From contig NC_016131.3 in the NCBI RefSeq assembly GCF_000005505.3, positions 36,171,001-36,235,000 on the forward strand: DNA of 64,000 nucleotides, given 5' to 3'. The notes under the pieces were generated by a model. That model worked only from the letters and a program-made list of their open reading frames with translations, made no database searches and was not told the DNA's origin. Source of the stretch: Brachypodium distachyon (lineage: Eukaryota; Streptophyta; Magnoliopsida; Poales; Poaceae). Shown here piece by piece: positions 42,950-52,754 of this stretch. A program made the translations under genes and the position numbers. Every line of letters begins with the position of its first letter. Within the stretch, counting starts at the first letter, position 1.

Positions 42950-43657
42950 GATAAGTGTTTCGTTCCTGAGCTTTAAAGTTGCCTTGCTTATTTGTGTGTT
43001 CCCTCCTTCTTCTGTCTCCTGCTTTTGGTGCATGGAAGTGTCTTTCCAAACTTGGTTGTGAGCAGGGGGCTGCTGGAGCCTCAAAAGCAAAAAACCCCGT
43101 CACCGGATCACTCCGCCACGGGGCATGCAGTCGCCGGGTTGACCGAGACATGCATCAAGGGACATGCAGTTGCCGGGTCCGTCGCAACGTGCATCACGGG
43201 GCGGGTGGGTGCTGGGCTTCCCGCAACACGCGCCTCGGCTAGGGAATGGAATGCTCACATCCAAGTTGGCTTCAACCCTTCCGTGCCGGGGGGGCTGGGA
43301 GGCAGGAGAGATGAGGTTACTCGTGTTGCTTTGTGTATTTTTGTGAATTTCGAAAAAAACTTGCCGCACCTCGGGTCTGGTAAGAATCTAACCTGCAGGA
43401 AAAGATTGAATCTTATGCACTGTAATACCCGTGGGCTGCCCACGGGTCGCGGCATGCAGCGGTGCCTTGTGGTGCGGGACGACCGCAACACAGGAGACTC
43501 ACCGCACTCCGAGGCTCCTGACTCGGGAGGGCGCCGCCACGTGTGCCACAGCAGCTTGGCATGCGGGCTGGCGGAGACTGTACCACATTTCAAGGGAGGG
43601 TTGCCACGGGTGCCGCGCTGATCCGTCGAGCGTGGTGGCAAGCCCCTCCCCCGCGCC

Positions 43658-43664
43658 TATAAAA
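43658..43664 (+). promoter_or_regulatory. Internal TATA box, Tat-C module 1
   Basis: TATAAAA in gcctataaaaggcgcg. A start about 30 bases downstream would lie near 43690, just before the first hairpin at 43737 and after the ATG at 43679. That argues against translation from that ATG. Equivalent boxes: 44791-44797, 56819-56825 and minus 13917-13923. Confidence 0.6.
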
Positions 43665-43736
43665 GGCGCGCCCCAGCCATGGAACGGCTCAGAGCGAAGC
43701 CAAAAGAGGGGCTGTTGAGGCGGGCAGTGTCGCGGA

Positions 43737-44124
43737 GGCGCGATGGGGGTGCATACCATCCGCGCTTAGCGCCGATGGGTGCACGGCCATCGCGCCCTTG
43801 CCGCATCGCCCCATCGAGCCCACCACGACGGGCGTCGCAGAGACACGGTGGTGGTGCATGCCATCAGCGTTCTGCGCCGACAGGTGCACTGCCACCGTGC
43901 CCCTGCCGCGCCTCCCCAAGCGGGAGGCTCCTGGGCGAGGGCTGCCGCGGAGGCACTGTGGGGGTGCATCCCCTTAGCGCCCGGTGCTGACGGGTACACT
44001 GCCGCAGTGCCCTTGCTGCATCCCTCCATAGGGCACCTCCGCAAGGAGCAGGGGCTGCCGCGGAGACACTATGGTGGTGCATAACATCCACGCCTTACGC
44101 CGACGGGTGCACCATCATAGTGTC
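43737..44124 (+). repeat. Hairpin array, Tat-C module 1 (four 60-base units)
   Basis: Units at 43737-43796, 43842-43901, 43952-44011 and 44065-44124, each exactly 60 bases with 17-base arms around a loop containing a ccatc...gcgcc-like core. Arms differ between units but remain complementary. Unit 4 pairs gacactatggtggtgca with tgcaccatcatagtgtc (one G-T wobble). Unit 1 pairs ggcgcgatgg with ccatcgcgcc. Most units share a central two-base mismatch. The pattern suggests a structured RNA; the role is unknown. Confidence 0.8.
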
Positions 44125-44177
44125 CCGGCCACATTCCCCTTGAGAGAGCCTCATTTTTCAGGCGCAGGTCGTTCCGA

Positions 44178-44347
44178 GGACGTTGTGATGGCGCCGGTGT
44201 CACCGCCCGCCGCCCGTTCCGGCCCATCACCGCGTCCCTGCCACGGCTCTCGAGCAGTTTTGCTCCCGGGCAGCGAGGGCTGCTGCGGGAACATCGTGGC
44301 ATCCTTGCCGCCCGCTTTCAGCAGTGGTGGCGAGGAAGCCACGATGT
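44178..44347 (+). repeat. Second-class hairpins, Tat-C module 1
   Basis: One 60-base inverted repeat at 44178-44237 (ggacgttgtgatgg with ccatcaccgcgtcc) and another at about 44291-44347 (acatcgtggcatcc with ggaagccacgatgt). They continue the array with different stem sequences. Confidence 0.65.
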
Positions 44348-44790
44348 CCCTGCTGCACCCCTCGGGACGAGCTCCCCAGAAAAACCAGGTCTCCCCGGAT
44401 GCGGGGGCTGTCGCCGGGAGGCTATAACTTCCTCGCCACTCGGGAGGCTATCTGATTTACCTGTGTTGCTTGTTTTCGTAAGTTTCGAAAAAAAATTGCA
44501 GCACCTCGGATCTGGTAAGAGTCTAGCCTGCAGGAAAGGGAGGAATCTTGTACACTATGGCGCCTGTGAGCAGCCCATGGGCCGCACCATACACCGGTGC
44601 CTTGTGGTGAGGGAGGACCGCAAGACAAGGGGTTCACCGCACTCCGAGGCTTCTAAGTTGACGGCTTGCCGCCACGTGTGCCGCGGTTGCCCGGTAAGCA
44701 TGGCGGCGGAAACTGCGCCGCGTTCGAGGGAAAGGCGCCACGGTGTCGTGCGGATCCGTCGCGTGCGGTGACAAGCCTCTCTCGCGCTTC

Positions 44791-44797
44791 TATAAAA
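44791..44797 (+). promoter_or_regulatory. Internal TATA box, Tat-C module 2
   Basis: TATAAAA followed by ggcgcgacccaaccatgg, closely matching module 1, about 75 bases before the first hairpin of module 2. Confidence 0.6.
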
Positions 44798-44869
44798 GGC
44801 GCGACCCAACCATGGAATGGCTCAAAGCGAAGCCTGGATCGGGGCCGTGAAGGCAGGTGGTGCAACGGA

Positions 44870-45368
44870 GGCGCGGAGGTGGTGCTTCCCGCCCGCGCCT
44901 AGCGCCGGCGGATGCGCGGCCATCGCGCGCCTGCTGCATCACCCCATCGAGCCCACCCCGAGGGGCGCCACAGAGGCACGATGGGAGTGCATGCCATCGG
45001 CGTCTCGTGTCGACGGGTGCACTGCCGTTGTGCCCCTGCTGTGCTTCCTCAAAGGGGCGGTTCCTGGTCGAGGGTCGCCGCAGAGGCATTGTGGTGGTGC
45101 ATCCCATCAACGTCCAGCGCCGACGGAGTGCATTGCCACAGTGCCCTTGTCGCCCCCCTCCGTAGGACACCTCCGCAAGGAGCAGGGGCTGCCGCAGAGA
45201 CTCTATGGTAGTGCATGCCATCCGTGCCTCATGCCGACGGGTGCACTATCATAGAGACCCGGCCGCATTCCCTTTGAGAGAGCCTTTTTCGGGCGCGGGT
45301 CGTTGCGAGGACGCTGTGATGGCGCCAGTGCCGGCGCTCGTCGCCCGTTCCGGCCCATCACCGCGTCC
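44870..45368 (+). repeat. Hairpin array, Tat-C module 2
   Basis: Units at 44870-44929 (weak), 44975-45034, 45085-45145 (61 bases) and 45199-45258, then a second-class unit at 45309-45368 (ggacgctgtgatgg with ccatcaccgcgtcc, one mismatch). Unit 4 pairs gactctatggtagtgca with tgcactatcatagagac. Against module 1 unit 4 it shows two paired substitutions (A-T to T-A and G-C to A-T) that keep the stem. Confidence 0.78.
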
Positions 45369-45500
45369 TTGCCGCGGCCCTCGAGCAGTTTTGCTCCCGG
45401 GTAACAAGGGTCGTCGCCTCCCTTGGGACGAGTTCCCAGAGAAAACCCAGGTCTGCCCAGTTGCGGGGGCTGTCGCTGGAGGCTATAACGTCCTCGCCAC

Positions 45501-46343
45501 CCGTGCCCGTTGTTCAGAGTGGGGCGAAACCGGCGGCGAGGTCGTTATAGCCGTCTTGCGGCTGCTCCCGGGGCGGAGTCCTCCTAAGCAAGGGTTCGTC
45601 CCTGAAAGCCAGGGTCCGCCCTTGAGGGCGAGGGTTGCCGCGTGAGCGTGGTGGTAGCATCGTCGGCGGCGGTTGCCGGCGGCGGCGATCCTGCCCCCGT
45701 GTTCCTACCGCATCCCTCCGAGATCGTTTTCCTTGAACAGGTACCCCGGATGGTTTCCTACCGAGGCAGTGCCCCGTCTGCACTCTACCGCAGGGCATCG
45801 CGAAACATTGGACCAAACGGAAAAGCTAAGTATCTAAACATGAACGCTGAATTCGCTAAGAGCTGAACGAAACTGAGCACTGTTCCACTGGGTGCGGCCC
45901 CGGATCCCGCGCGTAGCTGGAGTGTTAAAAGGGACGCTTGCGGGGGGAGTGCGCTCCCCGTGTGGCTCCCGGGTCCGCCCCGGGAGGACACGGCTTGGAG
46001 TGGTTACCCCTCAAGCGGAGTGGCTCCTCGCTACCGCTTGGCCCCAGGTCGGCACCGCGGGTCCGTCCCGGGTCCCTGGTCTGGTCAAGGGTGAGGCGTG
46101 CGCGAGTCGCCGGCAACACAAGGCCAAACACGCAAAGGCTAAGGGAACCACCCCGCGAGGCGGCCTCGGGGATAAAGGACAAAAATGGAGCAAAATAACA
46201 AGCTTGATTGACCAAGTGTCGAATGGTTACATGGACTAATCGAAAGGTCATTGTCCAAACGGCGCTAAGCGCCATACTTGCAGGAAAAGCAGACAAGAAG
46301 GAGGTACAGTAGAAGTAACGAGTATACCTAGGGGGTGCGGCAA
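45501..46343. other. Tat-C 3' flank of the antisense gene
   Basis: Non-coding. 45890-46200 has clear counterparts at 57870-58150 (Tat-D) and 13080-13430 (Tat-A), including ttgcggggggagtgcgctcccc and the cgcgggtccgtcccgggtccctgg-type block. It probably includes the 3' UTR of the minus-strand antisense gene. Confidence 0.6.
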
Positions 46344-49286
46344 CTATCTATCGCCGTCTTCGGCCGGGGGGTCGACGGGGGGATCAGGCTCCGGCTTCAT
46401 CTGCATCCGCTCGACGACCTCGTCGACGAACTCGCGCACTGCTTCAGTGTGCGTGGGCTCATCCTTGCTGTCGGACCAAGCGTCCAGCAGGGACTCGAAG
46501 GGAAATTCCGGGTCCCGGAGATGAATCCGTGGGAGGATTGTCCCGGCAACCTCCCGGGCGCAGTTGGCGACTTCATTGGCGCCATACTTGGCGATCCAAA
46601 CATCGAGCGCCCCGAGCTTCCCCAACAAGTCGGAGAAGAAGGGGATCAGTGTTGTGACGTCCGTGCCGTCCACCTCCGCCGCCTGTAGCTCGAACTTAGG
46701 CAGCAGGTCGCGCAGCGACTCGGCGATCTTCGCCAGCTTCTCCGTCTCGAGCTGCCGTTGCCCGATCAGCCTGCCGTGATGGAGTCGGGCATGTTGCGCG
46801 GCCTTCTTGGCCTTGCTGACGCGGCCCTCCAGCTTCGCAAGCTCTAAGGCCTGGGTCGCGTTGGCCTCGCCGGCCTTAGTGAGCTCTTCCCGGAGGGCGG
46901 TCAACTTGTCCTCAAGGCCGGCCGCCTTGCCTTTGACGGAGTTGAGCTCGGCCTCGTGCTGAGCCGCCGCTCTCGCCGCGACCTCGACAGCCTTGACCTG
47001 CACCTCCAGCAGGACACGAAGGCCTTGGATTTCGCTGCGGTAGTTGGCGATTAGGTTGCTCTTCTTGTCCAGCCGCGCCTGGGCCGTCACGAGCACCTCG
47101 ACATGCTCCTTCCGGGACGCTTCGAGAGTTGCCGCCATCGTGTCGAGCCTTCCTTGGAGCTCCGTGCGCTGGACCTCCAGCTGCCGACGGAGCTCTGTCT
47201 CCGGGACTACTGGCTCCCGAGCAGCCTCCAGGGCTTGCCGAGCCAGCCGCGCCTCCTCTTCGGCGAGGCCCGCCTCCTCGCGCAGCCGGGAGAGTTGGCG
47301 CCGCTCCCTCTCCACGGCCTCCCGCACCTCGCCGAGTTGATTCTTGGCGGCGGCGTGGCACTCCCTCACCTCGTTGTAGGAGGTGACGAAGGCGAACTGC
47401 TGGTCCCGGACAGCGTCCAGGAACCGGTGCCCCCGCTCGAAGATGTTCGGATCCCAGGTAAGAGGATTCCAAGCGACCCCGGCGAGGGTGCCGAGGTCGG
47501 TGCCGGGGAGAGCCCCCGAGGATGATGAAGCCCCTGCTGCCGAAGTGGAGCTAGACGCGGGGTCGCCAACTTGCTCCCGGGGGTCTTGCCGTCCTTCCCC
47601 GGCAACTTTCCCCGCGCCTAGGCTCCGGGACACCGGGGTTGGAGAGGGCTCCCTGCTTCCGGCGGGGGTCGCCCCCTGTGGGTCGGGTGCCAAGCTCACG
47701 GAGGCCCCTGCTACCGGAGCGAAGGCCGTCGCTGGGGCGCCGGTGGCCCCCGCAGGTGCGGGCGTTGCCGGGGTACCGGCGGGCACCCGGGGAGCAGTTC
47801 CCGCCGCGGAGCTGGTGACCGCCGCCAAGGCAGGGGCCGCCGCCGAGGCACTCGCGACCCCTGTTGCCGCGACTGCCGTCGGGGTACCAACGGGCGCCCC
47901 AGGAGCGGCGACCGCCGCCAGGTTGGGGGCCGCTGCCGAGGCGGACGTCGCTGTTGAGGAGGTGGCTGCGGCCGCCACGAACGCCCTCGACCTTCTCACG
48001 ATCACGGGCGCGCTGTCGCTGCTTTCCTCGTCGTCGTCCTCCATGGCGACGACTTCCGGGGTCACAGCCACCTGGCCCGCCTCGTCGTCCAGCGACAGGA
48101 GGGAGGGCCCGCTGGGCTCGGACCCGCCCTCGCTCTCCTCGAGCACCTGCTTCCCGCGGGGTGCTTGCGGGGGAGCGTGCGGGACACGGGTGGGGGTGTC
48201 GTCCATCAGCCCCCACTCGTTGCAGGGTGGGAAGGCACCGACGATGTCGCTAAGCGCCCTGACACCGGCACGGAGAGCGGAGACCCCCGGCGGGAACTCC
48301 GTTGACTGGAAGACCTCGCCGGAGATCCCCCTGACCCACGTCCTGAGGGACTCCAAGTCCATGCCATCCGCCTGGAGGCGTGTCCTGTCCCCGGATCCCG
48401 TGTACATCCACGCGGGCTGGGAACGTAGCTGCAGCGGGGCTATGCGCCGATGGACGAAGGTGCGCGCCACGTCGACATCGATGAGCCCCGCTAGCCGCAA
48501 TGCCTTGATCTTCTCCACGATGGGGAGGAGGTCGGCGTCGCGGTGGTACCTATCCTGCCAGCCGATCTGGGGCACCGGCAACTCCTTCGGCGGTTGGATG
48601 AACTCCTGGGGGTCCTCCACTCGGACCCAGCACCAGTTGCCCCGCCACTCTTTTTCGATCTTCTTCCCCGACCGGACGATGAACTCCGACTTCATCTGGT
48701 CGCGGGCGCGGAAGACCACCCCCGACGACATCGCCTTTGCATTGTCGATGCGCGGGTAGAAGTAATGGCGGAAGAGCCCCACTGACGGCATCACCCCCAC
48801 GAACGCCTCGCAGAGAAACTAGAAGGTGCCGAGGAGGAAGAGCGAGGTGGGGTGGAGCTGCGCCACCCGCAACTGATAGGACTCCATCAGCGTGTGGAGG
48901 AACAGAGAGAAGGGCGGCACCATGCCGCAGAGGAGGAAGCGCGCGAACAACCGGAAGTCGTTATCCTGGTGTTCGACGCCCGCCGGGAAGATCCGCATCT
49001 CCTCGTGCTCGTTGAAGTTGGAGGCGACGGCGTGCCGGAGCTTCCCCAGCGCCTCGCCATTATAGCCGGGGCGGAAGAAGGCGACTGTGGCGCGCATCTC
49101 CCGCCTCTTCTGGTCCTTGGCGGCGGCCGCTTTGAGTGCCGCCTCGGTCTTGCTGGTTGCGGGCTTGTTCGAAGACCGGACCTCCTTCCCCTTCCTGGTG
49201 GTGGGGGGCGCCGTGGGGAGCAAGGGCGGAAGCTGGCAGGAGCGCAGGGATACGAGATGCGGAAGAGGATGGAGGCAAAAGGGCAA
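46344..49286 (-). pseudogene. Tat-C antisense gene, nearly intact (about 980 codons, one stop)
   Basis: Minus strand. The first part (49286-48819) has TVAFFRPGYNGEALGKLRHA, FRLFARFLLCGMVPP and LHPTSLFLL. A single TAG near 48819 follows, where Tat-B has a glutamine codon, so a CAG or CAA to TAG change is likely. The frame is then open for 818 codons to 46344: SVGLFRHYFYPRID, WCWVRVEDPQEF, QPAWMYTGSGDR, an alanine/proline-rich linker, LAGVAWNPLTWDPNIFERGH, a long coiled coil (about 47340-46760), TLIPFFSDLLGKLGALDVWI and an acidic tail. No intron is needed; the KLKPP region and its introns of Tat-A are absent. Such a long intact frame in a dead element is notable. Confidence 0.8.
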
Positions 49287-49317
49287 AGTGTTGTTCCCCT
49301 GTTGGCAATAGTGGAGG

Positions 49318-49325
49318 CTTTATGG
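49318..49325 (-). promoter_or_regulatory. TATA-like box of the antisense gene in Tat-C
   Basis: Minus strand CATAAAG about 35 bases upstream of the ATG at 49286, in the same relative position as the TATA box of Tat-A. Confidence 0.45.
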
Positions 49326-49618
49326 CACCCGGCCGTTTGATAACGGCAGGTTCCATACCCTACGGGTGCGCGGGGATAACTCCTAATCACTGGGAGTAAT
49401 GCGCGGAGTGGCCTTAACTACCCTATTTGGGGGGGAGTTAGGGCGGAAATCTCGCGCGTCCACTGTTCCGCTTTTAACGGCGCCGTACACGGGGCAGCGA
49501 AGGGACGCGGGCCCGCGACTGATCGGGGGCCCACGCATCGGTTAAGGGCATAGCCCGGCAACCGACTAGATGGAGACCCTTCCGGGAAAAGGTGATGCCG
49601 GCCCACGCCCGGGGGCTA

Positions 49619-50654
49619 CTGTCGCACCCGTGGCATCCGGGGTACCACCGCTGCACGACGCGTGGGCCCCTCCCCTGGGTTCCCCGGAAGGTCTCATCAC
49701 GGGTAGTGCCGACGAGCTTCCCGGCAAGCTACCAGCCCGAAAGGGGCTCGCGGGGCTTTGGAGAATATTTCCGCTTGGGCACCTCCCGGGAAGCTGCTTC
49801 CCGGGAGGAGGGTCCCGGGTGCGCTGGGCCCGGGTGCTTCCCGGGGTTGACTTGCGGGGACTGGAGGTTCCCGGGCGCGTGTCCCCGCCTCGGTTGTGGG
49901 GCACAGTGGATAGCGCCACGCGGGCGCGTGGTGGGCGCGGGACGCGGGGTCCCACCAAGGCAAGGAGTAAGGCGCGCGGCTCAGTAAACGAGCCGACCGA
50001 CGGGTAGTTACCCATCCGATCAAAGGAACAGTGGTTGTCCAATCCTACCCTAGGGTCTTAGGCCCCTAGCAGCGGAGGTGGCACCCATGCATGCCACCAG
50101 TTCACCAGGGGGAGTTGCTTGCCTCCCCGTTGGACACTTGTAGCTCATGCACCGTGGCACGTGTGGCATCCCCTTGTGCATAAAAGGAGGACCCATGCCA
50201 ACGGTCAAAGGGGAGACGGTGAGGAAGCTGGACAGGTTGTAGGTTAGTGAGTTGGTTGGTTGGTTCCAGTAGACAGCTAGTAGAGAGCAGTAAGGGTACT
50301 TAGACATGGAGAGGAAGCCCGAGAGCTGACAGAGCAACTTGTAAATGTTTCACCCGCGATCAATATCAGTTCAGACAGGCAGGACGTAGGGTTTTACACC
50401 TCCGGGTGGCCCAAACCTGGGTAAAAAACGTGTGTGCACTTGTTCTTGTACCCGCACGCGCCCTTATCATTCTGTCTCACCGGCCCCATAGGGCCTCATC
50501 GGCCGTGCCGGTGATCACCGGGTCTTCGCCCCAGACGCCCCAACCGAACCTAAAAGGGGGACGTGGCCGCATGCCCCCGGTGTCGGAGCACCGAGCGACG
50601 ACAAAAAGGGGGTGTGCCGGCACGACCCCGGTGTCGGAGCCCCGTGCGACGACA
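49619..50654 (+). repeat. LTR shared by Tat-C (3') and Tat-D (5')
   Basis: 1036 bp, from TGTCGCACCC to GCGACGACA, homologous to the Tat-A LTRs read on the minus strand. Left of it is the Tat 3' edge (cccgggggctac, a purine-rich tract) and right of it the PBS and gag of Tat-D. One LTR between two internal regions is the product expected from LTR-LTR recombination or tandem insertion. Confidence 0.85.
50179..50185 (+). promoter_or_regulatory. TATA-like box of the shared Tat LTR
   Basis: CATAAAA followed by ggaggaccc, aligned with the TATA boxes of the Tat-A LTRs. Confidence 0.55.
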
Positions 50655-50656
50655 TT

Positions 50657-50675
50657 TGGCGCGCTAGTTCGGGGG
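50657..50675 (+). other. Tat-D primer binding site candidate
   Basis: TGGCGCGCTAGTTCGGGGG, two bases after the LTR end. Same TGGCGCGC core as Tat-A. Confidence 0.7.
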
Positions 50676-50762
50676 CGCGAGAGGAGAGCTTGCCAGTGAC
50701 TGTCGACGGCAGTGTCTACTTCGACGTCGGCCACGTCTTCTCTGCTGACCGAGCTGGCCACC

Positions 50763-52101
50763 ATGCCCCCCAAGCGGGCTGGTGACCCTCGGATCGACCC
50801 GCGAGAGGCCCCAGCGAGGAGTTGGACGCGCTACTCGCGCTCGCCACCCAACAGCCGCAAGGCGAGGGCTCCCGGCAGGCTCCGGCCGCGGGCAGAACCA
50901 GGAGCGCGGAGACGCGCCCCGCGCCTCACGACGGGCGGAAAGCCCTCCCCCGCATGGAGGCCAGGGAGACGGGGACCCGGAGGGGTCCTCGGACTCGTCA
51001 CCCACAGTCACACGGGGTGACGCGCACGGCATCTTGAATGCCCGACAGCAAGAAGATCTACGCCGGCGCTTAGAATGCCGGCGCCGGCGCGAGGTAGAGT
51101 GCCAACGCCCGCTGGAGCCGGAAGATGCTCCCATGGGCCTCGAGGACGGCTGCACCGCGTTCACGCGCCAGCTGCGCTGGGTGACATTGCCCCGCAAGTT
51201 CGGAGCGCCAGCGCTCGGCATGTACGACGGGACTGCGAATGCCAAGGATTTCCTCCTGACCTACACGTACAACGGGTTAGAGCCAACTGGTTCCCGATGG
51301 TCCTGAAAGGATCAGCGAGAACCTTGCTGCTCCACCTGCCCGTCGGGTCCATTGCCACGTGGGCGGATCTGCACGAGCAATTTGTGAGCATGTTCCAGGG
51401 CGGCTACAAGCGCCCGGGAACCATGGCGGAACTGCACAGCATCGTGCAGAAGCCGGGAGAGACATTGCGGAGCTTCGTCAACCGCTTCTCCAACCTCTCC
51501 TACTCTATCCTGGAGGCGGAGGCAACTGCCATCATCAACACCTTCGCCATCAACGTCCGTGACCCAAAGATGCACGAGAAGCTGAGCACGCATCTCGGAT
51601 CCGGACGACGCAGAATCTGTACGCCCTGGCGCGGCGCTTAGCGCCCGAGCTAGCAGCCAAGGCTGCCGCAAGCCCTAGCGAGGGTTTGCAGAAGAAGGGT
51701 CCCCGCAAGCGCAGCGGGAAACAGGTTCTCGCTGCGGATTCGGATGGCACTGCTGGTGCCTGCTTGAACTGCGGTGACATCGGGCATCTCTCTCGAGATT
51801 GCCCGAATGACCCTAGAGCGGGGCCGAGGCCGGCAGGGGCGAACCCCAGGGGGGACACGGCCAGGCCCACGTGGGCAGGGAGCGCCCTCCCCGGGGACGC
51901 GACCGGGCTCGCGCAGAGGAGCAGCGCGAATCCGACTGCATTGGCGGCGACAACCCGGGCTTCTAGGAGCCTCGCAGCGTCGCCTGCATCCATGGGGGAG
52001 CCTATGCTCTCCCATCCCATGCTGCGGTAAAGCGCCTGACCCGCGACGTGTGCGCGCTGTTGCCGGACGCGAAGCTGTAGCAGCCGCTGAGGTGATCGCA
52101 C
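50763..52101 (+). pseudogene. Tat-D gag
   Basis: Starts ATGCCCCCCAAGCGGGC in a good context (accatg). Parts: a charged N-terminus, gag core (KDFLLTYTY, NWFPMVLKGSARTLLLHL, DLHEQFVSMFQGG, VNRFSNLSYSI) and an intact CCHC knuckle CLNCGDIGHLSRDC near 51762-51803. A short deletion near 51273 and a frameshift near 51600 break it, and TAG/TGA stops occur near 52078 and 52093 before the protease. It is the only gag here with all four zinc ligands. Confidence 0.83.
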
Positions 52102-52754
52102 ATGTCGATCACCTTCAGCGCTGACGATCACCCAGTGCGGCAGCTGGGTTCAGGGGTAATAGCCTTTGTCGTCTCACCGATCATCAGCAACATGACAATG
52201 ACCAAGGTGCTGGTGGACAACAGAGCGGGGCTCAACCTCCTGTCCGCCAGGCTGGTGGAGAAGCTCCAGGTGCCGGTAGAGCAGCTGAAGCCCACCGACC
52301 CGTTCCGGGGGGTAAACCCCGGGATCGTGCGCCCCCTACGGCGCATCACGTTGCCGGTGACCTTCGGGTCCCGGGAAGTGTTTCGAACCGAGCACATAGT
52401 GTTCGACGTGGCACACACCCTGTTGCCATACAACGGGATCGTGGGTCGGCCTGCGCTGAGCAAGTTCATGGCGGCTACGCATTGCGCCTACGGCGTGATG
52501 AAAATGCCGTCCGTGTACGGAGTTCTCTCCACCAGGTGCGACCTCAGGGACGCGGCCTGGTGCGTGGGTGAGGTCGTCAGGGCCACCGCCGCAGCCGACG
52601 TCGGTGACGAAGACGTTGCCGTGGACGAAGGCTCGCCGGGCGACGGCCCGGCAACGAAGAAGGCCCGCGCTGCCCCAAGGTGAAGAAGCTGCCCCTCCAA
52701 GCCGGCAACCAGGAACGCACCGTCACCGTCGGTGCAAACCTTACTGCCGAATAG
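52102..52754 (+). pseudogene. Tat-D protease region, ending in TAG
   Basis: VVSPIISNMTMTKVLVDNRAG (active-site variant D-N-R-A), NLLSARLVEKLQ, YNGIVGRPALSKFMA. About 75 bases present in Tat-C are deleted near 52680, causing an early stop. Downstream sequence keeps the conserved KKLPLQAGN block and the amber codon at 52752-52754. Confidence 0.8.

Larger units (their letters stand above)
43320..45500 (+). repeat. About 1.14-kb tandem duplication in Tat-C 3' domain
   Basis: Copy 1 is about 43320-44458 and copy 2 about 44459-45500. Both begin tgttgctt...tttcgaaaaaaa, carry cacctcgg(g/a)tctggtaag, the ccttgtggtg block, a TATA box and a hairpin array, and end near gaggctataac. The copies are well diverged. 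Tat-D and Tat-A have a single copy. Confidence 0.82.
38753..50654 (+). mobile_element. Tat-C: 5'-truncated Tat-type element, plus strand
   Basis: Begins inside the gag/protease boundary region. It continues with protease, RT, two RNase H domains, integrase, an enlarged 3' domain with two hairpin modules, an antisense gene on the minus strand and an LTR (49619-50654). It lacks a 5' LTR, PBS and gag. Its 3' LTR is directly followed by the PBS of Tat-D. Confidence 0.85.

Noticed and set aside
43737..44124. Regularly spaced repeats resembling a CRISPR array
   Set aside because: Eukaryotic retrotransposon context, repeats not identical, and the conserved property is arm complementarity. No cas-like genes.
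47383..48759. 458-codon plus-strand ORF
   Set aside because: Exact opposite-strand shadow of the 818-codon minus-strand antisense gene of Tat-C; GC-rich sequence leaves both strands open.
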